Below, piece by piece: positions 26,563 to 34,855 of a DNA stretch of 64,000 nt; within the stretch, counting starts at the first letter, position 1, and each line of letters starts with the position of its first letter. Source of the stretch: CALMEC01 sp964434425 (GTDB lineage Bacteria > Actinomycetota > Thermoleophilia > Miltoncostaeales > Miltoncostaeaceae); NCBI GenBank assembly GCA_964434425.1, contig CAYSVH010000010.1, forward strand, positions 31,886 to 95,885. The letters run 5' to 3'. The notes below the pieces were generated by a model. That model saw nothing but the letters and a program-made list of their open reading frames with translations. It was not told the DNA's origin and searched no databases. Made by a program: the position numbers and the translations under genes.

Positions 26563-26576
26563 CGAACATATGTTCG
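26563..26576 (+). promoter_or_regulatory. LexA (SOS) box touching the dnaE2 start codon
   Basis: CGAACATATGTTCG is a perfect 14-bp palindrome of the actinobacterial LexA type. Its last base is immediately before the ATG at 26577. CATAAG at 26557-26562 could be the -10 box, putting the operator over the transcription start. Confidence 0.88.
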
Positions 26577-29500
26577 ATGTCGTCCGCCCCCTACGTCGAG
26601 CTCCACACACACTCCGCCTTCAGCTTTCTGGACGGGGCTTCGAGCCCCGAGGAGATGGCCGAGCAGGCCGCGGTGCTGGGCTACCCGGCCCTGGCGCTGA
26701 CCGACCACGACGGCATCAGCGGATCGCTGGCGTTCGCCCACGCCTGCCGGGCCGCCGGGATACGGGCCATCACGGGGAGCGAGATCACGCTCACGGACGG
26801 ATCGCATCTGACCCTCCTCGTCCGGACGGCCATCGGATACGCCAACCTCTGCCAGCTCATCACGCTGGCACATCGCGACACACGCCCTCCCCCGGACCGA
26901 CGCGCCCGCCCACCGGCCCTTGATCCCGCGCACCTGGCCGATCACGCCGAGGGGCTCGTCTGCCTGACCGGCTGCGCACGTGACGGGTGGCTGCCCCGCC
27001 GGCTGCGCACCGGATCCGAAACGGATGTCCGCACCGCCGTCGACGCCCTCGTCCGCATCTTCGGTCGCGCGAACGTCCGCGTCGAGCTGCAGCGTCCCCG
27101 CACACGCGGAGACCGCTCGCAGAACCGCACCCTCGCGCAGTTGGCGGAGGTCTGCGGCCTGACCACCGTCGCCACCGGCGACGTGCACGCCCACCATCCG
27201 CGGCGGGCCTACCTGCAGGACGCCTTCGTCGCCATCCGCAACCGCCTCACCCTGGACGGCTCCGAACGCGAACGCCGCGGCAACCGTGATGCCGTGCTGC
27301 GTGCCCCCGCCGACGCCGCCGAGCGCTTCCATGATCATCCGGACGCCGTCACCGAGACACTCCGCCTGGCGGATCGGCTCGAGTTCGACCTCACCCGCGA
27401 CCTGGGATACGCCTATCCCGACTTCACCGCCCCGGACGAGTCGGCCCTCGCCACCCTCACCCGCATCTGCCGCATGCGGCTGAGAGCCCTCTACCCGAAC
27501 GCATCGAAACGACGCGATGCACAAGAACGGCTGGATGAGGAGCTGGATCTCATTGACCATCACGGCCTGTCCGGCTTCTTCCTCCTGCACCGCGAGGTCC
27601 TGGAGATCGCCCGCGAGGTGGCCCACACCTGCCGACCCGCGGGATCGGCGCGCCGCAACCTGCCGCCGGGACGCGGTCGCGGCTCGTCCGTCGGTTCGAT
27701 CGTCTGCTACCTGACCGGCCTCTCCCACATCGACCCCGTACGCAATCGCCTGTTCCTCGGGCGATTCCTCAACAGGGACATGGTGTCCGCACCCGACATC
27801 GACCTCGACTTCCCCCGCGACATCCGTGAGGGGCTCATCGCCGAGATCATCCGCCGCTACGGGCACGAACACGCCGCCATGGTGGCCGCCTTCCCCACCT
27901 TCCGGGCACGCATGGCCGTCCGCGAGCTGGGAGGGGCGCTCGCACTGCCGCCCGCCGACATCGAGCGTCTGACCACCATCGCCGACGGATGGTCCGCGGC
28001 CGGAGAGCTGGAGGAACGGATCCGCGAGCTCCCCGACGGGGAGGCCAAGCTCACGTCGCCGCGCTGGCGTGCCCTGGCGTTCCTGGCACGGGAGGCGGCG
28101 GGCCTGCCACGCCACCTCTCCCAGCACTCCGGCGGGATGATCGTATCGGCACGCCCGCTCGTCGAGATGGTCCCCGTCGTCCCCGCCGCGTTCCCGGGTC
28201 GCCAGATGTGTCAATGGGACAAGGACTCCTGTGCCGACGCGGGCTTCGTCAAGATCGACCTGCTGGGACTGGGGATGCTCTCCACCGTGGAGGAGTGCGT
28301 CGACATGGTGCACCGTCGCACCGGCCGGGTGGTCGACCTGGCCCGCATCGACGTGCACGATCCGGAGGTCTACGACGAGATCGCCCGGGGCGACACGGTC
28401 GGTGTCTTCCAGATCGAGAGCCGTGCCCAGATCCAGAGCATCCTCCAGACACGCCCCGAGAACCTGGATGACCTCACCGTCCAGGTCGCGCTCATCCGTC
28501 CCGGACCCGTGAGCGGGGGTGCGGTGCACCCCTACGTCAAACACCGGCGCGCCCGTCGCGCCGACCCCGACTTCGAACCGCCGTACGATCACCCGCTTCT
28601 GGCCGACGTCCTGCGCGAGACGCTCGGGGTCGTCGTGTTCCAGGAGCAGGTGCTCGAGGTCGCCATGGCGCTCTCGGGATTCACGCCCGGAAAGGCTGAG
28701 GAGCTGCGCCGCGCCATGAGCCGCAAACGCAGCCGGGACGCAATGCTGCGACTCTGGGTGGACTTCCGCGACGGTGCGCGTGAGCGCGGGGTCGACGACA
28801 CGACCATCCGTTCGGTGTTCACCAAGTTGGTCGGTTTCTCGAACTTCGGTTTCCCCAAGGCACATGCCTCGGCGTTCGCCGTGCTGGCCTACCAGAGCGC
28901 CTGGCTGCGGCGTCACCATCCGGCCGAGTTCCTGGCGGCCCTCATCAATGCGCAGCCCATGGGCTTCTATCCCCCCGCCACCCTCGTGCGCGACGCGGCA
29001 CGACGCGGTGTGAAGACCCTCTCACCGTGCATCCTCCGCTCCGACGCCGCCTGCACCGTGGACGGATCCGGCGCCGTCCGCATCGGACTTCAGTCGGTAC
29101 GTGGAGTGGACGCCGACGCGTCCGGCATCGTCGAGGAGCGCACCCTGCACGGGCCCTTCACCGATCTGCCGGATCTCGCCGTTCGCACCGGCGTCTCCAC
29201 CGACGCGCTCACGGTCCTGGTGCGGTCCGGGGCGTGCGACGTCTTCGACCGCCCCCGACGCGAACTTCTCTGGAAGCTGGGCACGCTCGCACGTACCCCG
29301 TCCCGACGCGACCGGGGGCGTCAGCTCGCCTTCGACGTCTCGGTGGCCACCGCACCGGACCTGGGTGAGGAGTCACGGATGGAGCGCGTCATCAGCGCGT
29401 ACGAGACCACCGGCATCTCCACCGGATGGCATCTGGCCACGCTGATCCGACCGGGGCTCCCCCACGGTACCGTGACCGCCTCGCAGCTTCCCGATCTCCC

Positions 29501-29837
29501 GGACGGGTCACCGATCACCGTGGCGGGTCTCGTCACCGCCCGGCAGCGGCCTCAGACGGCGGGCGGCATCGTCTTCCTGCTCATCGAGGATGAGACCGGG
29601 ATGGTGAACGTCATCGTTCTCCCCCGTCTCTATGAACGCCACCGCGCGCTCCTCCGCACCGAGGCACTCCTGGTGGTGCACGGCCGTCTCGAACGACGTG
29701 ACCGCAACATCAACGTCCTGGCGGACGGCCTCGCACGCGTCGAGATCCCGAAGGACGCCGTCGCGTCGGCCGACGACATCCACCGGATGCGTCGGGCCGC
29801 ACCGGCCGGCCAGCATTTCGGCCGCGGTCGTCACTGA
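26577..29837 (+). CDS. dnaE2: Error-prone DNA polymerase III alpha subunit, DnaE2
   Basis: 1086-aa C-family polymerase that performs damage-induced mutagenic synthesis with ImuB. The N-terminal PHP domain (YVELHTHSAFSFLDGASSP, LTDHDGISG) spans about residues 1-240. Palm catalytic Asp residues lie in APDIDLDFPRDIRE (about 405-417) and FVKIDLLGLGML (about 556-567). The SNFGFPKAHASAFA block and a C-terminal OB fold (PITVAGLVTARQRPQTAGGIVFLLIEDE) complete it. It lacks the tau- and exonuclease-binding tail of replicative DnaE1. The gene lies 9 kb from imuB, but both carry LexA boxes. The operator abuts the ATG, leaving no room for a normal Shine-Dalgarno site. Confidence 0.95.
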   Translation: MSSAPYVELHTHSAFSFLDGASSPEEMAEQAAVLGYPALALTDHDGISGSLAFAHACRAAGIRAITGSEITLTDGSHLTLLVRTAIGYANLCQLITLAHRDTRPPPDRRARPPALDPAHLADHAEGLVCLTGCARDGWLPRRLRTGSETDVRTAVDALVRIFGRANVRVELQRPRTRGDRSQNRTLAQLAEVCGLTTVATGDVHAHHPRRAYLQDAFVAIRNRLTLDGSERERRGNRDAVLRAPADAAERFHDHPDAVTETLRLADRLEFDLTRDLGYAYPDFTAPDESALATLTRICRMRLRALYPNASKRRDAQERLDEELDLIDHHGLSGFFLLHREVLEIAREVAHTCRPAGSARRNLPPGRGRGSSVGSIVCYLTGLSHIDPVRNRLFLGRFLNRDMVSAPDIDLDFPRDIREGLIAEIIRRYGHEHAAMVAAFPTFRARMAVRELGGALALPPADIERLTTIADGWSAAGELEERIRELPDGEAKLTSPRWRALAFLAREAAGLPRHLSQHSGGMIVSARPLVEMVPVVPAAFPGRQMCQWDKDSCADAGFVKIDLLGLGMLSTVEECVDMVHRRTGRVVDLARIDVHDPEVYDEIARGDTVGVFQIESRAQIQSILQTRPENLDDLTVQVALIRPGPVSGGAVHPYVKHRRARRADPDFEPPYDHPLLADVLRETLGVVVFQEQVLEVAMALSGFTPGKAEELRRAMSRKRSRDAMLRLWVDFRDGARERGVDDTTIRSVFTKLVGFSNFGFPKAHASAFAVLAYQSAWLRRHHPAEFLAALINAQPMGFYPPATLVRDAARRGVKTLSPCILRSDAACTVDGSGAVRIGLQSVRGVDADASGIVEERTLHGPFTDLPDLAVRTGVSTDALTVLVRSGACDVFDRPRRELLWKLGTLARTPSRRDRGRQLAFDVSVATAPDLGEESRMERVISAYETTGISTGWHLATLIRPGLPHGTVTASQLPDLPDGSPITVAGLVTARQRPQTAGGIVFLLIEDETGMVNVIVLPRLYERHRALLRTEALLVVHGRLERRDRNINVLADGLARVEIPKDAVASADDIHRMRRAAPAGQHFGRGRH

Positions 29838-29980
29838 CCGAACGCGCACGATCCGCCCGGCAGGAGAACGCCAAGGTCGATTCAAGAACTTCTGGAGGAT
29901 TACCGATAAGGGGGTTGGAGGGCACGGATTCGCCTTCTCACAGTCATCGATAGTCGAGATGTTGGACACGGAGGTCCGAA

Positions 29981-30466
29981 ATGCGCATTGGCACGGTTGC
30001 CAAGAACGCTCACCTGATCCTTGCCGCGGTGATCGCACTCCTCGCGATCCTGGCCCCGGCAGCGTCCGCGAATCCCCGCACCGACCTCCTGCGCGAGATG
30101 AACACGGCACGGAAGGCCCAGGGCCTGAAGCCCCTCAAGCTGAACGCCACCCTCACCCGGCCGGCCGTCTCCCACAGCCGCTACCTGGCGAACACGGGTC
30201 GCCTCGAGCACACCGGAGCCGACGGCCGTCCGTTCTGGGTCCGTATCTACCGTGCCGGCTACTCGAAGAGGAAGGCGATCGGCGAGAACCTCGGCATGAT
30301 CGGCGGCTGCACCCCCCGTGCCGGGAAGATCATGGTCAACATGTGGCTGAAGAGCCCGGGCCACCGCCGCAACCTCCTCTCGAGGAACTACCGGAACGTC
30401 GGGATCGCGATCTCCTCCGACCGCAACTGCGAGAACACGGTCTACGCCACGACCTTCGGCGGCTGA
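29981..30466 (+). CDS. Secreted CAP/SCP-domain protein
   Basis: 161 aa. An N-terminal signal peptide (HLILAAVIALLAILAPAASA, cleavage about residue 31) is followed by a compact CAP domain: LLREMNTARKAQGLKPL, the His in VSHSRYLANTGRLEHTG, IGENLGMI, and WLKSPGHRRNLLSRNYRNVGIAI. These include the two conserved His and the Glu of the family. Bacterial CAP proteins are exported and mostly of unknown role, with some linked to peptidoglycan or spore coats. Upstream, 140 bp contain TTCAAG and GATAAG 18 bp apart as a possible promoter. Confidence 0.85.
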   Translation: MRIGTVAKNAHLILAAVIALLAILAPAASANPRTDLLREMNTARKAQGLKPLKLNATLTRPAVSHSRYLANTGRLEHTGADGRPFWVRIYRAGYSKRKAIGENLGMIGGCTPRAGKIMVNMWLKSPGHRRNLLSRNYRNVGIAISSDRNCENTVYATTFGG

Positions 30467-30539
30467 CCTCCCCGCCATACGCATCCCCTCGAGGCCGGTT
30501 CCCTGCCGGGGACCGGCCTCGATCCGCTTTCCGGGTGAC

Positions 30540-30580
30540 TCCCTGAGGCCGCTGGTGCCTGGCACCAGCGGCCTCAGGGA
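30540..30580 (+). repeat. 41-bp perfect palindrome with GTGCC-T-GGCAC core
   Basis: Twenty-base arms, starting TCCCTGAGGCCGCTGG, meet around a single T. It sits 74 bp after the CAP gene and 63 bp before a second member. The two together fill most of the space between the convergent CAP and Fe-S carrier genes. Confidence 0.85.
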
Positions 30581-30643
30581 CGACCGACAGACCCACCGCC
30601 TTTCGCCCGTTTGCAGGGAGAAGTCCGCCTGCTACCAATTTGA

Positions 30644-30678
30644 GTGAGGCCGCTGGTGCCTGACACCAGCGGCCTCAC
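30644..30678 (+). repeat. 35-bp near-perfect palindrome of the same family
   Basis: GTGAGGCCGCTGGTGCC and GACACCAGCGGCCTCAC flank a T, with one mismatched position in the core (GAC for GGC). It forms a BIME/REPIN-like pair with the 30540 copy. The following ~200 bp up to the Fe-S carrier stop show no gene. Confidence 0.8.
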
Positions 30679-30875
30679 CGAGGTCGTCGACGAACGCGCG
30701 ACATCGCCCCGAGGGGACGCTCGCGCACCTTCAGAGGACGCGGACAACCACGACGGGCAGATCAGAGCAGCGGGCTGCAGGGCCGCCTTCGGATGGTCAT
30801 CCGGCAGTGTTCGAGAAACCGGCCGCCGACGACCGGAGCGCCGTGATGCCCGGCCGGCGTGCGGGTCGAACCGCG

Positions 30876-31196
30876 CTACGCCTGGAAGCTCTTACCGCAC
30901 CCGCAGCTCGAGGTGGAGTTCGGGTTGTTGATCACGAACCCGGCGCCCTGGAAGCTCTCCTCGTAGTCGAACTCGGCACCCATGAGGTACGGGGCGCTGT
31001 AGCGGTCGACGATGATGCGTACCCCATGCTGCTCGAAGACCTCGTCGGACTCACCCGGCTGGTCGAACGTGAGCTGGTACTCGAAACCCGAGCATCCGCC
31101 GGGCACGACCTTCACGCGCAGCCCGTCGCCCTGGTCGCCCTCCTCGGCGATGAGCCCCTTGAGCTTGGCACTGGCGTTTTCCGTGAGCGTCACCAT
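30876..31196 (-). CDS. erpA: A-type iron-sulfur cluster carrier (ErpA/IscA/HesB family)
   Basis: 106-aa protein that holds and delivers Fe-S clusters to apo-enzymes. The three family Cys residues are present: one in VPGGCSGFEYQL (about residue 36) and two in TSSCGCGKSF at the C-terminus. The start at 31196 (MVTLTENASAKLK) gives the standard length; the frame stays open upstream but the extra residues are Arg/Gly-rich. Which of the erpA/iscA names applies cannot be decided from sequence alone. Monocistronic, divergent from the secreted metallopeptidase gene. Confidence 0.9.
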   Translation of the reverse strand: MVTLTENASAKLKGLIAEEGDQGDGLRVKVVPGGCSGFEYQLTFDQPGESDEVFEQHGVRIIVDRYSAPYLMGAEFDYEESFQGAGFVINNPNSTSSCGCGKSFQA

Positions 31197-31342
31197 CGGA
31201 AGAGGTCCCTTCGTCGTCGCGGTGTTCTCGTAAGGATAGCGCGCGCCACCGCGATACCGCACCCCGCGATCACCACGATGTGACGAGCGTCGACCATCTA
31301 GAATCGTGGAACTCACTCCCGCTACCCGGAACGGATTCCCCC

Positions 31343-32851
31343 ATGCACCGCCTCATCACCCTCGCGGCCACCGCGGCCCTCATGTTCGTCCTGGCCTCGA
31401 GCGCCTCGGCGCAGGCCGGCCGAAACGCCGCCCCGGGAGCCCAGCCACCCGACATGACCCGGCAGATGGCCCAGACCGGACGCCTCTGCCGCGCGGACAC
31501 CGGTGGATTCAGCCTCTGGTGGAGCGAGGCACCCGGCGGACGCCACACCGTCCAGGGTGCGGACGGAAACTGCCGCACCGTCCCACCCGTGGTGCGGGCC
31601 TCGGGTGCGGCGCTCGTCCGCGGCCAGGCCGCGCTCCGCACAATGGGCTATCCGGTCGTCTACGGCGACGCCGCCCCGAGGTTCCAGCCCCAGCCGGCGG
31701 TCTTCCGCAACCTGCGGAGCATGCGCCCGCAGACCCGCGCCCGCTGGCTCAGCGGGATCCGGCGCGCCAACCGCGGCCGGATGCTCGCGTCGCTCACCGT
31801 GGCCCAGCGCCAGGTGGTCAATCGTGGCCTGCCCCAGCGACTGCGGGCCCTGATGGCACAGGACCTCCGCACGGCCCTCGCGGGCCGGCCGGCCGACTTC
31901 ATCGGCGGCAGCCGCCGCATCGACGTCGTTCTGACGGCGGACCCCGCGATGCTGAGCGGCCCCGCCGGATACGCGCAGTGCCGGACGAATCCGTCCCGAC
32001 GAGGAGCCGACCGCTTCATCGGTGCGAGCATGGTCGTCCTGACCGACGACGCCGTTCCGAAGTTCACGACGCTCGCCCACGAGTTCTTCCACGTCGTCCA
32101 GTGCAACATGGGTGCGATCCGCAACTCCGCCCTGCTGACCGAGGGATCCGCCGAATGGGCATCCACCCGGATCGACCCGACAGCCTTCGCCGAGGCCGTC
32201 CGCGCGACCGCGGGCGGCTACGGCGTGAGCGGGGGAACCGCGCGCTCCGTCGGCTTCTGCCGGGACTTCGACCCGTCCGCGACCATGTCGACCGACCCGT
32301 ACCGCAGCTTCGCCGTCTGGGCGGCCCTCGAGGCGGCCGAACCCGGCATCACCCGCCGAACCATCCTGGCCGCCGTCGCCCGTCCGCGCACGACGGCCGA
32401 CGCGGTGATGAGCCAGGTCGGCGACGTGCGGTGGTCCCGCGCCCTGGCGGCCGCGGTCCGCTCCGTGTGCGGCGAACTCCGCATCCCCGGAAGCCCGGTG
32501 CCGCTTCCCTCCGAGGCGCGTGGCTTCATCGCCCTCGGCGTGGGTGCCGGACCGGGGAGCGCGGCGAGCATCACCGTTCCGGCCGGAGGCGTGCGCTCCG
32601 CCACCCTGCAGTGGGACTGGGACCAGCCCGCCCCGACATTCCTTGTCACCTCTCCTCAGATGTCACCCGACGCACTCGCGGGACAGCTCGTGGCCAACAC
32701 CCGGACGGCACCCCTCCCCGTCACCCCGACCCCGTCCGGCGTGCTGGTGACCGTTCCGCCCGAGCTGATCGGCGATGGATCCGGGTCGATCACCGCGGCG
32801 AGCCCGGGGATCCGCACACCCCTCGCCCTCACCGTCACCATGATCGGCTAG
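31343..32851 (+). CDS. Secreted HEXXH-containing protein, putative zinc metallopeptidase
   Basis: 502 aa. The signal peptide (RLITLAATAALMFVLASSASAQA) should be cleaved near residue 24. The middle holds LAHEFFHVVQC, an HEXXH zinc motif at about residues 246-250, followed 20-odd residues later by EGSAEWAS, which can supply the third ligand Glu as in gluzincins. Six or more Cys residues in the exported part suggest disulfides. The C-terminal ~120 residues are beta-rich (SITVPAGGVRSATLQWDWDQ). No named peptidase family was recognised, so activity is inference. ATG 31343 gives the signal peptide its start. Confidence 0.72.
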   Translation: MHRLITLAATAALMFVLASSASAQAGRNAAPGAQPPDMTRQMAQTGRLCRADTGGFSLWWSEAPGGRHTVQGADGNCRTVPPVVRASGAALVRGQAALRTMGYPVVYGDAAPRFQPQPAVFRNLRSMRPQTRARWLSGIRRANRGRMLASLTVAQRQVVNRGLPQRLRALMAQDLRTALAGRPADFIGGSRRIDVVLTADPAMLSGPAGYAQCRTNPSRRGADRFIGASMVVLTDDAVPKFTTLAHEFFHVVQCNMGAIRNSALLTEGSAEWASTRIDPTAFAEAVRATAGGYGVSGGTARSVGFCRDFDPSATMSTDPYRSFAVWAALEAAEPGITRRTILAAVARPRTTADAVMSQVGDVRWSRALAAAVRSVCGELRIPGSPVPLPSEARGFIALGVGAGPGSAASITVPAGGVRSATLQWDWDQPAPTFLVTSPQMSPDALAGQLVANTRTAPLPVTPTPSGVLVTVPPELIGDGSGSITAASPGIRTPLALTVTMIG

Positions 32852-32884
32852 CGAACCGCAACCGCCGACCGCGGCGCGAGGGAC

Positions 32885-32914
32885 AGATGGTCGACTCCAC
32901 GGAATCGACCATCT
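32885..32914 (+). repeat. 30-bp collapsed copy of the foldback element termini
   Basis: AGATGGTCGA and TCGACCATCT form a perfect 10-bp inverted repeat around CTCCACGGAA. This is what would remain if the two ends of the 198-bp element shared their central CCATGG and lost everything between. It supplies two bases of the stop codon of the minus-strand ATPase gene. A single arm, TCGACCATCT, also occurs at 31290-31299. Confidence 0.6.
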
Positions 32915-33758
32915 ATCCCTGGGCGGCCGCCGCCCGGTCAGCGTCGGGGTCCGGAACGATGAGCGGCGTTCCCGACACGGGGTCGTCGATGACCCGGCAG
33001 GTCAGCTCGAAGACCTCCTTCACCCGCTCGGCGGTGAGGATCTCGGACGGCTCGCCGCGCGCGACGATGTCACCGTCGCGCATGGCGATCAGGTGGGACG
33101 CGTAGCGGGCGGCCTGGTTCAGATCATGGAGGACAGCCACGATCGTATGGCCCTCGTCCCGGTTCAGCCGCCGGAGCAGTTCCATGAGCTCGATCTGATG
33201 CGCGATGTCGAGGAACGTCGTGGGCTCGTCCAGCAGCATGAGCGGGGTCTCCTGCGCCAGGACCATCGCCATCCACACGCGCTGCCGCTGTCCGCCCGAC
33301 AGCTCGTCCACCGAACGCAGTGCGAGGTCGCGGGTGTTGGTGCGTTCGAGCGCGTGGTCGACGGCCTGTTCATCGGCCGGCGACCACTGGCTCAGCAGGC
33401 CCTGATAGGGGAAGCGGCCGCGTCCCACCAGGTCGATGACCGAGATGCCCTCCGGGGCGATCGCCGACTGCGGCAGTAGCCCCAGCCGTCGCGCGACCTC
33501 CTTGGTGCTGCGTGAATGGATGTCCTGACCGTCCAGGACGACGGTGCCCGCCGAGGGGCGAAGCAGGCGGCTGAGCGCGCGAAGGAGCGTCGACTTGCCG
33601 CAGGCGTTGGGCCCGACGATCACGGTGAACGATCCCGGCGGTACCACCAGCGAGAGGTCGCTCCCGACGACCCGCTCGGCGTACCCGAACGTGATGCCCT
33701 CGGCGGCGAGCGTGGGATGGCCGTTTGCGTTCTTCGCGTCCTCACTCGCTGGTGTCAC
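32913..33758 (-). CDS. Siderophore/heme-type ABC transporter ATPase (FecE/FepC-like)
   Basis: 281-aa ATPase of the metal-siderophore import class. Walker A is GPNACGKST (about residues 46-54), where GPNGCGKST is usual. Then come Q-loop LLPQSAIAPEGISVIDLVGRGRFPYQG, signature LSGGQRQR, Walker B LMLLDEPTTFLDIAHQIELM and H-loop VLHDLNQAARYA, all diagnostic of the FepC/FhuC branch. No matching permease or binding protein lies beside it, so it is an orphan here. GTG 33758 was preferred; the longer frame adds a His/Arg-rich leader. A dyad upstream at 33877 resembles the one before fbpC. Confidence 0.85.
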   Translation of the reverse strand: MTPASEDAKNANGHPTLAAEGITFGYAERVVGSDLSLVVPPGSFTVIVGPNACGKSTLLRALSRLLRPSAGTVVLDGQDIHSRSTKEVARRLGLLPQSAIAPEGISVIDLVGRGRFPYQGLLSQWSPADEQAVDHALERTNTRDLALRSVDELSGGQRQRVWMAMVLAQETPLMLLDEPTTFLDIAHQIELMELLRRLNRDEGHTIVAVLHDLNQAARYASHLIAMRDGDIVARGEPSEILTAERVKEVFELTCRVIDDPVSGTPLIVPDPDADRAAAAQG

Positions 33759-33876
33759 GCCGCTCGCTTTCGTGTTGTGATGATGCCGGAACCGGCGACC
33801 GCCACGGGCGCATGCCACCCGACGAGGCTGCACGACCTGAGCGCGGTCCGTGAACCGCCGCCCGCCGGCCCCCGGG

Positions 33877-33893
33877 TGCTTAAGGGGTGCCTA
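33877..33893 (-). promoter_or_regulatory. Candidate iron-responsive dyad upstream of the FecE-like gene
   Basis: CTTAAGGGGTGCCTAAG has CTTA.G....C.TAAG symmetry, 119 bp before the GTG start. The plus-strand context (AAGATAG, then CCTCAC) closely parallels the site before fbpC, which suggests a shared regulator such as a DtxR-family protein. Confidence 0.35.
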
Positions 33894-33931
33894 AGATAGC
33901 GGCCTCACGTTCCGGACTGCCCGCGAACCCG

Positions 33932-34855
33932 TCACGAGACGTGGCGCGCGCGATCGAGAAGGGACCGGAACCGCTCGGCCGCGATGAGCGCGTAGTCACG
34001 GGCGTTGTTGTTCATCACGACGGCCACCTCCTGTGCGCGCCGGGCCATCTCGATGACGGGGTCGACCCACTCCTCGAGTTCGGCCTCCGTGTAGTCGTGG
34101 TCGAAGCGCTCCGCCACGGTTCGGCCCTTCGTCCAGGCCTCGGCGTTCCGCCCGTGCATTCGCAGATACGCGAGGCCGGGCGAGGTGACCTCGACGACGC
34201 GGGGCATGATGGAGGCGACGTCGCGATCCGGAGTGTCGACGCAGACCCAGGCGGCGTCCAGGTCGCGCAGGAGCGCGACGGTGACGGTGCGCTCGTCCGG
34301 TGTCGCCCACGACCGATGCCGGAACTCCACGGCGGTGCGAACCGGCTTCATGCGCTCGATGATCCGCGCGATCTCGTCGCGCTGGGCGTCGCCGGCGACC
34401 ACGAACGGCGGTAGCTGGAGGAGTACCGCACCCAGCTTGTCGCCGAGCGCCCCGCACGCCTCGAGGAGGGTGTCGATGGCGGCGTCCCGCAACTCACGGC
34501 TCGGCTTCCGGATGCGTCCCCGACGGTCGAACTCGGCCGGAAGACCCCGGAGCGGCGCCGGAAGCCGCCCCGGATCGCTGGGATGACCCGAGATGACCTG
34601 ATGCGCCTTCACGTGGAACCGGAAGTCGTCCGGCGTGCGGTCCGCCCATGCCTCCACGGTCTCCACCGTCGGTAGCGCGTAGAAGGATGCGTTCACCTCG
34701 ACCATCGGGAAGTGGTCGGAGTAGTACCGCAGACGCCCCTCGGCGTCGTGCTTCACGTCGTCCGGATACCAGCCGGCACGGATGAACTCCGGATCGGTCC
34801 ACGACGCGGTCCCGACGCGGATGTCGCCCTCAGCGGCCGAAGTCCCGGAGCTCAC
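33932..34855 (-). CDS. DUF72 family protein
   Basis: 307-aa TIM-barrel-like protein of the DUF72 family, biochemical role unknown. Family blocks seen: RVGTASWTDPEFIRAGWYP, YYSDHFPMVEVNASFYALP, FRFHVKAHQVISGHP, LGAVLLQLPPF, AVEFRHRSWA, YLRMHGRN and the terminal VVMNNNARDYAL. The GTG start lies inside the last 26 bp of ccmH, so it is the last gene of the long minus-strand run beginning at deoC. Confidence 0.88.
   Translation of the reverse strand: MSSGTSAAEGDIRVGTASWTDPEFIRAGWYPDDVKHDAEGRLRYYSDHFPMVEVNASFYALPTVETVEAWADRTPDDFRFHVKAHQVISGHPSDPGRLPAPLRGLPAEFDRRGRIRKPSRELRDAAIDTLLEACGALGDKLGAVLLQLPPFVVAGDAQRDEIARIIERMKPVRTAVEFRHRSWATPDERTVTVALLRDLDAAWVCVDTPDRDVASIMPRVVEVTSPGLAYLRMHGRNAEAWTKGRTVAERFDHDYTEAELEEWVDPVIEMARRAQEVAVVMNNNARDYALIAAERFRSLLDRARHVS

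Noticed and set aside
26136..28919. Very long open frame on the minus strand opposite dnaE2
   Set aside because: High-GC shadow of a long real gene; its translation has no recognisable motif, while the plus strand encodes a complete DnaE2.
29838..29980. Riboswitch upstream of the CAP-domain gene
   Set aside because: The 140-bp leader has GGAGG and GATAAG words but no conserved riboswitch core that I could recognise.
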